Origin: Siphonodentalium dalli
Lineage: Eukaryota > Mollusca > Scaphopoda > Gadilida > Siphonodentaliidae
Direction of reading: 5' to 3'
DNA: 64,000 nt
NCBI GenBank assembly: GCA_032622095.1
Contig: CP136069.1
Location: 51,814,760-51,878,759 of the forward strand
Shown here: positions 55,370 to 64,000 of the stretch, piece after piece
How the letters are laid out: the number at the start of each line of letters is the position of its first letter
Position numbering within the stretch: position 1 is the first letter of the stretch
The notes under the pieces: model-generated
What the model saw: the letters and a program-made list of their open reading frames with translations, nothing else
The model's database searches: none
What the model was told of the DNA's origin: nothing
Program-made: the position numbers and the translations under genes

Positions 55370-55701
55370 GGTTACAGTGAAGTAAATCCATTGGTAGCGC
55401 CCTCTAACGGTTTTTGGGCCAAGATGCAGGAGATAATTTAAAAAATGCTGAGTTGGATAAAAAGTGGGTTTTATATTTAAAAATATAAAATATATGCAAT
55501 CACTCCTCTTGAAATTTCATACGCCAAGCAAAACATTGGCACATTGTAAAGCACGTTTTTCATACAAATTCTGACTCTAGATTATAAATCCTAAATTTAA
55601 AGGTACATTCCATACCCGAGATATGATTTTTTTTTCATGCAGACACTTTGCGAAGATGCCAATCCTGGTTATCATTGAGAAATATTTACTTCACTGTAAC
55701 C
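55370..55701. mobile_element. Short MITE with 18-bp inverted ends
   Basis: GGTTACAGTGAAGTAAAT at 55370 and its exact inverse at 55684-55701 bound 332 bp without coding content. No clear target duplication. Confidence 0.75.
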
Positions 55702-55801
55702 TACAAGTCGAACACTATAACCGCTCGACCAGCGAGCTTTCAATTAGGCATATGTCTTTTGAAGTCTCTTTCGGAGGGGAGCTTCCTGAATTTGTACGTA
55801 A

Positions 55802-55875
55802 GCCCTGTGCCAATGCATTCTCTTATGTATGCGACTCGACCATAGGTCGCCTTGCATATATAAGAGAATACTTTG
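55802..55875. repeat. Diverged copy of the 69-nt hairpin
   Basis: CCTGTGCCAATGCATTCTCT...CCATAGGTCGCCTTGCATAT with several mismatches between arms. It is a single end without the partner. Confidence 0.85.
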
Positions 55876-55932
55876 GCCTAAAAAAATTATATTATTTTTT
55901 ATAATTGTTAACAAAAATTTAAGAAATAGAGG

Positions 55933-56078
55933 ATCTCACATGAGTTTCTATTTTATACGGAATTTATCAACCGAGTTCACTAAATTCGATTTGAGCCGAG
56001 GTTTACCGAGGCTCAAATAGAATTTAGTGGACGAGGTTGATAAATTACGTATAAAATAGGACGAGTGTGAGATACTTT
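55933..56078. repeat. ~145-bp palindrome
   Basis: CTCACATGAGTTTCTATTTT...GAGCCGAGGTTTACC pairs with ...CCGAGGCTCAAAT...ATAAAATAGGACGAGTGTGAG almost along its whole length. Probably a foldback MITE. Confidence 0.85.
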
Positions 56079-56394
56079 TTATCACATGATCAAATAAACG
56101 CGAAGCAATGCGAAATATCCATCGAAAACAACGATAAAAACCGCAGCGATCGCAAGTCATTTGAAGAACGATGTGACGTCATCGCACGCGCTGATATTAA
56201 ACGTGTCTATTACCGATAATTATTAAACTGCTTTTATGGCCAAATTATGTGATAAAAAATGATAACAAACTGTTATAGAATTTATGAAATCATGTTAAAA
56301 ACTGATAAAAAAATTGTTAAGGAATGTAAGAAAAAATGATAAAAATTGTTAAAGAATGATAAAAAATTATAAAATTGTTAAAGAATGTAAGAAA

Positions 56395-56930
56395 AATTAT
56401 ATGTTTGGATAACAAAAACATATTATCACATTTAAAAAATGGTCTATCTCCTTGGGGCCACAATTACAACATAATTTTTATAAATCCCAATTCCAAGACT
56501 ACAAAGAGCTACATTATGAATCAATGATTGGATATAATATTTGTCTATAAAGGCAGATAAATATCGGAGACCCTGTGGATATAATATGTGTCTATAAAAT
56601 TTTATAATATGTTTTATAATTGTTAAAAAGAATGTAAGTAAAACTGAAAAATAAATGATAAAAAATTATTAAGGAATGTAAGAAATAATGATGAAAAATG
56701 ATAAAATAAATTGTTAAAGAATGTATGTAAGAAAATATTATATGCTTGGTAACAAAAAAATATTATCACTTCGGTGCCACAATTACAACAACAACATATT
56801 TTTTTATAAATCCCGATTTCAAGACTACAAATAGCTATATTATGAATGAAATACAAATAGAGACAAAATGATGATTGGATATAATATTTGTCTATAAAGG
56901 CAGAGAACTATAGGAGACCCTGCTATTACC
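56395..56930. repeat. ~200-bp direct duplication in AT-rich DNA
   Basis: AACAAAAACATATTATCAC...GGCCACAATTACAAC...GATTGGATATAATATTTGTC...GGAGACCCTG occurs at 56408-56575 and again at 56750-56925. It lies just beyond the 3' end of gene C. Confidence 0.85.
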
Positions 56931-56988
56931 TAGCGCCAAATAAAGACGAAATAAATTCACACAAAGTTGTCAAAATGTATGAGCATCT

Positions 56989-57661
<673 letters not shown>

Positions 57662-58043
57662 CAGGGTCCGCGTTGGACTAAAATTTATTTTTGCCAAATG
57701 AAAATATTTTTTCCCAAATTCTTTTAGAATTTGCCGCCAAATGCTATCCCTGATAGTACCATTTTCTGCCACACTAAGTCTTATGTTTCGACACTCAACG
57801 CAATCAGATTAACTGCATCTTAATAGAGGTGTTAAATTGTTCTAAACCACATAAAACACCACTAATATAATTATATTGTAACAGCTTCCTGAAAATGAAT
57901 GGTATTGATTGACCAATATTTTCACCTGTTTTGAGGAATTAAAAAGTGACTTGCCAAAACTTTTGCCAAATGAAAATATGTTTTGCCAAATGTTAATTAT
58001 TTTTGGCCATTGTCAAATTTGGCAAGTGGCAGCGCGAACCCTG
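57662..58043. mobile_element. hAT-like MITE, CAGGGTYCGCG ends
   Basis: Termini CAGGGTCCGCGTTGG and, inverted, CAGGGTTCGCGCTGCC, in a 382-bp AT-rich element with repeated TTTTGCCAAATGAAAATAT. CAGGG-type ends are usual for hAT elements. The 8-bp flanks match only partly, so it is old. Confidence 0.78.
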
Positions 58044-58153
58044 CATCCTAAGTATCATATATTAATGCTCTGCTTTCTATGTTCACGGGGTCTTTGTGTA
58101 ATGTTTGTGATTTTGTAGGCAATTAGTCACTAACTCAGTTTAGAAGATTATAC

Positions 58154-58331
58154 CTTTTCGATACAGTCCACCGTCTCTGGTTTCGGGTGGATACCAGTCT
58201 TCTGTGATTCTGGATTTCGCATATTCTCTCATTTTATCGATATGACACGCATTCAAAACTTTCATAAGAAATTCATCGTCATAATTCTTCCCAAGATGAT
58301 CCGATACCTTCTTTATAGTGCCAAGTGGGTC
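58154..58331 (-). CDS. Cytosolic sulfotransferase C, exon 4
   Basis: 178 nt, acceptor ATTATATAG then GACCC, donor GAAAAG followed by GTATAATC. It reads DPLGTIKKVSDHLGKNYDDE, then ACHIDKMREYAKSRITEDW, then GGLYRK, phase 0 in and phase 1 out. The same length and most residues are shared with gene B exon 4. It continues the YEDMIK of exon 3 as in other SULTs (YEDM followed by a DP and HLG segment). Confidence 0.95.
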
Positions 58332-58353
58332 CTATATAATATAAATTAAATAC

Positions 58354-58398
58354 GAGATAATCCGATGCCTTCTGTATAGTGCCAAGGTTGGTCCTATC
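58354..58398 (-). pseudogene. Duplicate of the exon-4 acceptor and first codons, gene C
   Basis: About 45 bp match 58293-58337 (TCCGATGCCTTCTGTATAGTG against TCCGATACCTTCTTTATAGTG, then the TAGGAC acceptor), 61 bp further upstream in the gene. A one-base gain puts it out of frame. Confidence 0.82.
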
Positions 58399-58404
58399 AA
58401 TTAT

Positions 58405-59255
58405 ATAATACTAGCAGGTTAGCCCGCCACCGGCGGCTTGTCCGAAACATGACATTTTGTTTATATTTTTTTTTAATTTTTAGCTGCACGCGTTTCAATA
58501 AGAAAAATTTGTACCCGGTAGCTCCACCCGTTTCCGAGATCTGGTCTGCGCATGCGCGAAGCTGGCGTCGCACGGGCTCGGCGACCCGATAAAATTTGAA
58601 CCCGGCGCAAGATATATTCACATAGCAAATTTCAAGTCGATAGCTCCACCCGTTTCCGAGATCTCGTCTGCGCATGCGATGCACGTGCGTCGCACGGGCT
58701 CGGCGACCCGATAAAATTTGTACCCGGCGCAAGATACATTCACATAGCAAATTTCAAGTCGATAGCTCCACCCGTTTCCGAGATCTCGTCTGCGCATGCG
58801 CTGCACGGGCGTCGCACGGGCTCGGCGACCCGATAAAATTTGTACCTGGCGCAAGATACATTCACATAGCAAATTTCAAGTCGATAGCTCCACCCGTTTC
58901 CGAGATATCGTCTGCGCATGCGCTGCACGGGCGTCGCACGGGCTCACCAATACGACAACGACCACCGCCTGGTCAAACTACACACACGTACCAAGTTTCG
59001 TCCCGATCGGTCGAGAATCGTAGATTTGTATGAAGTACAACACACACACAAACATAAATATATAAGAGAGATATGTAAATTAGATAGATTGTATCAAAAT
59101 ATATAGGAGATATATGTAAATGATCTACACACCATTACTGGTGTTTGTCAAAGTTTAGTGGGGTATATCAATACTCATTCACGATCATATCATTGAGGTC
59201 CGGAGGGTGTGGGCTATCTCTCGAATACAAGGAGTTCTCAAAATATATAGAAGAG
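58405..59255. repeat. CCGGCGGC-type element, longest copy
   Basis: Same family as 11996-12720, with more ~122-bp internal units (GCTCCACCCGTTTCCGAGAT, CTGCGCATGCG, CGTCGCACGGGCTCGGCGAC), the CACACACACA tract and the TATATAAGAGAG to GGAGTTCTC end block. It lies in intron 3 of gene C. Confidence 0.88.
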
Positions 59256-59825
59256 AAGATAACTTACTAATTCACAGATTTATCAACTGCTGATGACGTC
59301 ATGTATTTCATGACATTTCCCGAACTTGAGAGTTTGGGTCTGGTTAAACGAGACCCTCTTACCACACCCCTCCCTGGCCACGTCCCTGGATGACAATGAC
59401 CATATATGCAGCCTAAGGCCAGAGAAAAAATATTTGTGGTTTGGGTTTCCATTTCCTCTCATCGGAACTATGTGACCGGGGGATCATACAGTTTCGATGA
59501 GAGGAAACGATCCACTGAAACATGTAGGTGCTGCCATGACTGAAATGCACCAGCCATATCATAGAACAATTCTATATATTAAGAATATTTTCAGAATAAC
59601 ACAACATGAGTGAAAATGTGCGGTTTCCGTGTTTAAAATAACTATTGATTATAGATATGATGGGCACCATTGTTGCACTGAAGTTGGAATACCATAATGA
59701 ACTATCCATATACCAAGAGACAAAATTGTTCGATAATAACCCGCTCCTTCGCTAAATAAATAACCCTCTCCTGTTGCGGGGGTGTGTGTGTATATATATA
59801 CGGTCATATTTATAGGAAGACACAC
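59256..59825. other. Gene C intron 3, exon-3 proximal part
   Basis: Paired GGAAACCC/GTTTCC and TCATCGGAACTATGTGA/TTCGATGAGAGGAAACG segments near 59440-59510 could fold. TGTGTGTGTATATATATA lies just after the exon-3 donor. No gene. Confidence 0.55.
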
Positions 59826-59929
59826 CTTGATCATGTCCTCATAGTACAATATCATTGGGTCTAAATCCGGATTCCTGTGAAAGAGGTCTTCGTGGTCCAG
59901 TTCATATTGAAACCATGATCCATAAAGTT
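59826..59929 (-). CDS. Cytosolic sulfotransferase C, exon 3
   Basis: 104 nt, acceptor GATACTTTCAG then AACTTTATGG, donor ATGATCAAG followed by GTGTGTC. One base from exon 2 completes the first codon and the exon ends in phase 0. It reads ELYGSWFQYELDHEDLFHRN and on to MILYYEDMIK: YGSWF precedes the acceptor-binding helix and YEDM is the universal SULT motif before the C-terminal domain. The bases around this acceptor and the first eight codons have been copied many times in the intron just upstream. Confidence 0.95.
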
Positions 59930-62125
59930 CTGAAAGTATCAAAAGTATATAGAAACCATGATCCATAGAGTTCTGAAAGTATCATAAGTATATAGAAACC
60001 AAGATCCATAGAGTTCTGCAAGCATCAAAAGTATACATTGAATCCAAGATCAATAGAGTTCTGCAAGCATCAAAAGTATACACTGAAACCATGATCCATA
60101 GAGTTCTGTAAGTATCAAAAGTATACATTGAAACCATGATCCATAGAGTTCTGCAAGCATCAAAAATATACACTGAAACCATGATCCATAGAGTTCTGCA
60201 AGCATCAAAGGTATACACTGAAACCAAGAGCCGTAGAGTTCTGCAAGCAACAAAAGTATACACTGAAACCATCATGAGCCGTAGAGTTCTGCAAGCATCA
60301 AAAGTATACTGAAACCATGATCCATAGAGTTATGTAAGTATCAAAAGTAGACACTGAAATCATGATCCATAGAGTTATGCAAGCATCAACGGTATACACT
60401 GAAACCAAGAGCCATAGAGTTCTGTAAGTATCAAAAGTATACACTGACACCATGAGCCATAGAGTTCTGCAAGCATCAAAAGTATACACTGAAACCAAGA
60501 GCCATAGAGTTCTGCAAGCATCAAAAGTATATACTGAAACCAAGAGCCATAGCGTTCTGCAAGCATCAAAAGTATACACTGAAACCAAGAGCCGTAGAGT
60601 TCTTCAAGCATCAAATGTATACACTGAAACCATGATTCATAGAGTTCTGCAAGTATCAAAAGTATACTGAAACCATGATCCATAGAGTTATGCAAGCATC
60701 AAAGGTATACACTGAAACCAAGAGCCATAGAGTTCTGCAAGTATCAAAAGTATACTGAAACCATGATCCATAGAGTTCTGCAAGTATCAAAAGTATACTG
60801 AAACCATGATCCATAGAGTTCTGCAAGCATCAAAAGTATACACTGAAACCAAGAGCCGTAGAGTTCTGCAAGCATCAAATGTATACACTGAAACCAAGAG
60901 CCGTAGAGTTCTGCAAGCATCAAATGTATACACTGAAACCAAGAGCCGTAGAGTTCTGCAAGCATCAAAAGTATACACTGAAACCTTGATCCATAGAGTT
61001 CTGCAAGTATCAAAAGTAGACACTGAAACCATGATCCATAGAGTTATGCAAGCATCAAAGGTATACACTGAAACCAAGAGCCATAGAGTTCTGTAAGTAT
61101 CAAAAGTATACACTGACACCATGAGCCATAGAGTTCTGCAAGCATCAAAAGTATACACTGAAACCAAGAGCCGTATTGTTCTGCAAGCATCAAAAGTATA
61201 CACTGAAACCATGATCCATATAATTCTGAAAGTGTCAAAAGTATACACGGAATCCATGAGCCATAAAGTTCTGCAAGCATCAAAGGTATACACTGAAACC
61301 ATGATCCATAGAGTTCTGCAAGTATCAAAAGTATACTGAAACCATGATCCATAGAGTTATGCAAGCATCAAAGGTATACACTGAAACCAAGAGCCATAGA
61401 GTTCTGTAAGTATCAAAAGTATACACTGACACCATGAGCCATAGAGTTCTGCAAGCATCAAAAGTATACACTGAAACCAAGAGCCGTATTGTTCTGCAAG
61501 CATCAAAAGTATACACTGAAACCATGATCCATATAATTCTGAAAGTGTCAAAAGTATACACGGAATCCATGAGCCATAAAGTTCTGCAAGCATCAAAGGT
61601 ATACACTGAAACCATGATCCATAGAGTTCTGTAAGCATCAAAAGTATACACTGGAACCAAGAGCCGTATTGTTCTGCAAGCATCAAATGTATACACTGAA
61701 ACCATGATCCATAGAGTTCTGAAAGCATCAAAAGTGCACACCTATATTTTATTTATTATGTTTGTAGGAGTATGTATAGAGATACAAACCATGAGCCATA
61801 TAATTCTACAAGCATCAAAAGTATACACTGAAGCCATGAGCCATAGAGTTCTGCAAGCATCAAAAGTACACACCTATATTTTATTTATTATGTTTGTAGG
61901 ACTATGTACAGAGATACAAACCATGAGCCATATAATTCTACAAGCATCAAAAGTATACACTGAAGCCATGAGCCATAGAGTTCTGCAAGCATCAAAAGTA
62001 TACACTGAAGCCATGAGCCATAGAGTTCTGCAAGCATCAAAAGTATACACTGAAACCAAGAGCCGTAGAGTTCTGCAAGCATCAAATGTATACACTGAAA
62101 CCAAGAGCCGTAGAGTTCTGCGCAA
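59930..62125 (-). repeat. 45-bp minisatellite derived from the 5' splice border of exon 3
   Basis: About 48 units, each reading on the minus strand ACTTTTGATGCTTGCAG (an acceptor-like site) then AACTCTATGGATCATGGTTT. The exonic part gives ELYGSWFQ, as at the start of the real exon 3 next door. Units are 15 codons, so the frame (ELYGSWFQCILLMLA) repeats without shifting and stays open over several units at a time. Two copies of a foreign 54-bp insert (CACCTATATTTTATTTATTA) break the array near 61740 and 61870. It fills most of the 2.5-kb intron 2 of gene C. Confidence 0.93.
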
Positions 62126-62257
62126 GCTCACGAGACACATCAGACTTATTAGTGCTACGCATGCGTAACCGAGTCTTCTCATTGCAAATATACTCCCCTG
62201 TTCGATTGAGCGTGATATGAAGGAACACCCTGATATATCGCGGACTACAGTCCAAGC
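62126..62257. other. Gene C intron 2 remainder
   Basis: Unique sequence between the array and a dispersed repeat. Nothing recognised. Confidence 0.5.
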
Positions 62258-62365
62258 TTAAAGATGCATAATCAGAATTAACGCTCCTAAATTACTATTT
62301 CTTTGGTGGGGGGGGGGGGTAAATATTTGATTCGAGTCGAGGAACCCACCCATCAAAGCTGAGAA
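62258..62365. repeat. GATGCAT-ATCC dispersed repeat, copy 4 (short)
   Basis: AGATGCATAATCAGAATTAA, CGAGTCGAGGAACCCACCCA, with a G-run replacing part of the middle. Confidence 0.8.
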
Positions 62366-62394
62366 ATAAAAAAATGTTTCACCAATATACTTGC

Positions 62395-62718
62395 CTTTTC
62401 CATCCACAAACAATTTCAAATAATTCTTGAAATCTGGAAAAGTTCGATCTGGTCCCGATAATCCCTTGCGAAAATGACAGTATTTTGAAACCACGATATC
62501 TTTTGGGTTTCTCATGACGTGGAACAATTTACATTGGCGCATCATGTCTGTGGGTATGTGATGCGGCCAGTAATGTGTGTTCAGTATCCTTGGTGATGGG
62601 ATAGCATCGACGTCACTGAGGCTGATGAATTCAAGCATGGATGATTCCTTCTCTTTATCTAAGGGTTCTGCTACTCCTTTATTAAGCATGCCGAGGATCT
62701 CAGCCAGCCAATGTGTTC
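62395..62718 (-). CDS. Cytosolic sulfotransferase C, exon 2, with a GC donor
   Basis: 324 nt, acceptor ATTTTTGCAG then GAACACATTGG. The donor is AAAAG followed by GCAAGT, a GC-AG site with otherwise perfect consensus. Alignment to the GT donors of exon 2 in genes A and B fixes it at this point, and the phase then fits exon 3. It reads GTHWLAEILGMLNKGVAEPL, ILNTHYWPHHIPTDMM (catalytic-region TH) and KLFHVMRNPKDIVVSKYCHF (3'-phosphate site). Exon 1 is expected right of the window, beyond the edge minisatellite. Confidence 0.94.
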
Positions 62719-62764
62719 CTGCAAAAATAGCATCATAAATATAAAATAAAAGGTCAGCAGACCA

Positions 62765-63230
62765 CAAAAAATTATAAAATTTGTTGAAATTTTCCAAGTC
62801 GAAAAAGGTTAATAACTCTGTAAAAAAAAGAAAACAGTCATCTATATACATGCTGCACATCTCCAATATGTGGGTAACAATATTCTGAAGTTTCAAATAT
62901 CTACGATCAAAACTGTAGGAGGAGTTGATTACACCATGAAGACACCCTCATACAGAAAATTATAAAAAAATGTTGAAAAGTCGAAAAGGGTTAATAACTT
63001 TGTCAAAACATAATATACATGTTGCACATCTTCAATATATGGGCAACAATATTCTGAAGTTTCAAATCTCTAGGATGAAAACTGTAGGAGGAATTGATTA
63101 CACCATGAATGTACTCAAAAGTGTTACGGACGGACGAACGGACGCACGGCCGGACAAAGGACGGACCGAGCGGACGGACGGAAGGACAGAGGCCATTTCT
63201 ATAGTCCCGCGCAAACGTATGTAGTAAACA
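62765..63230. repeat. TCGAAAAGGGTTAATAACT repeat with a GGACGGACGG tail
   Basis: Two diverged ~170-bp units related to 30482-30930, ending in ACGGACGGACGAACGGACG...AGGCCATTTCTATAGTCCC. Tails of this type occur on abundant repeats in molluscs and other marine invertebrates. Confidence 0.85.
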
Positions 63231-63234
63231 GTGA

Positions 63235-64000
63235 CAGGAACCTATGTTACAAACTATCGCTTCAAATATTCATGAATCTACGTCACTAATGTAATCACTA
63301 AACAGTCGATTCAGACGTCCAGGAACCTGCGTCACTAATGTAATCTCTAAACCATCGCTTTAGATGTTCAGAAACCTACGTCACTAATGTAATCTCTAAA
63401 CCGTCGCGTCAGATGTTCAGGAACCTACGTCACTAAAGTAATATATAAACCGTCGATTCAGATGTTCAGGAACCTACATCACTAATGTAATCTCTAAACC
63501 GTCGATTCAGATGTTCAGGAACCTACGTCACTAATGTAATCTCTAAACCGTCGCTTCAGATGTTCAGGAACCTACGTCACTAAAGTAATATATAAACCGT
63601 CGATTCAGATGTTCAGGAACCTACATCACTAATGTAATCTCTAAACCGTCGATTCAGATGTTCAGGAACCTACGTCACTAATGTAATCTCTAAACCGTCG
63701 CTTCAGATGTTCAGGAACCTACGTCATTAATGTAATATCTAAACCGTCGCTTCAAATGTTCAGGAACCTACGTCACTAATGTAATCTCTAAACCGTCGCT
63801 TCAGATGTTCAGGAACCTACGTCACTAATGTAATCTGTAAACCGTCGCTTCAGATGTTCTGTATACCTACGTCACTAATGTAATCTCTAAACCATCGCTT
63901 CATATTTTCAGGAACCTACGTCACTAATGTAATCTCTAAACCGTCGCTTCAGATGTTTATGAACCTACGTCACTGATGTAATCTCTAAACCATCGATTAG
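63235..64000. repeat. 49-bp minisatellite, about 15 units, runs off the right edge
   Basis: Units of CAGGAACCTACGTCACTAAT then GTAATCTCTAAACCGTCGCT plus TCAGATGTT. Variants alternate at CGCTTCAG/CGATTCAG and AATGTAATCTCTAA/AAAGTAATATATAA. Each has a TACGTCA box. Confidence 0.95.

Noticed and set aside
60298-62182. Multiple ORFs with SVYTFDACRTLW repeats
   Set aside because: Alternative-frame reading of the exon-3-derived 45-bp array. Only the ELYGSWFQ frame has a link to a real exon.

Overview
The window is eukaryotic. Its genes are split by GT-AG introns (one is GC-AG), most of the DNA is transposon debris and minisatellite, and there are no operons. The repeat content suggests a marine invertebrate, perhaps a mollusc or another lophotrochozoan, with a cephalochordate possible: CAAGGTCA-rich dispersed elements, a GGACGGACGGACGG-tailed repeat, LINE tails, and many TTAA-flanked MITEs. 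The species cannot be fixed from the sequence alone.

The only convincing cellular genes form a minus-strand tandem cluster of cytosolic sulfotransferases (SULT family, PAPS-dependent sulfonation of small molecules). Gene A has exon 1 at 15363-15573 and exon 2 at 7492-7821. Its 3' exons are not visible and probably lie left of the window. Gene B has exon 1 at 41193-41922, exon 2 at 38860-39177, a fourth exon at 26892-27069 and a terminal exon at 22508-22617. Its expected exon 3 was not found. Gene C has exon 2 at 62395-62718, exon 3 at 59826-59929, exon 4 at 58154-58331 and terminal exon 5 at 56989-57098. Its exon 1 lies right of the window. Splice phases and exon lengths match between paralogs (178 nt for exon 4, 110 nt of coding sequence for exon 5 in both B and C), which supports the models.

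Roughly a third of the window is tandem repeat: a 28-bp satellite (1-4046), a 51-bp array (6735-7091), a ~49-bp array (19275-20105), a tandem hairpin array (20895-21885), a 32-bp array (25550-26556), a 54-bp array of over 6 kb (32080-38700), a 31-bp array (41985-43580), a 45-bp array (53686-54133), a 45-bp array (59930-62125) and a 49-bp array at the right edge. Several lie inside sulfotransferase introns. The most unusual is the second 45-bp array. Each unit is a copy of the 3' splice site and first codons of gene C exon 3, so about 45 or more in-phase decoy acceptors precede the real one. Smaller duplications of exon or splice-site sequence sit beside exon 2 and exon 4 of gene B and exon 4 of gene C.

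The rest is mobile DNA. It includes a broken Ty3/gypsy retrotransposon (27283-30464, minus), LINE C-terminal fragments (6262-6531, 46842-47432), two CACTCT-ended elements that each interrupted a copy of the same hairpin repeat (10622-13745, 22786-24276), TTAA-flanked MITEs (20209-20801, 54179-54558, 54813-55283), a hAT-like MITE (57662-58043), long foldback elements (16033-16543, 47799-48505) and a family with 69-nt near-perfect hairpins at both ends. Long ORFs inside the arrays arise because unit lengths are multiples of three, or because of tandem repetition, and I do not treat them as genes.
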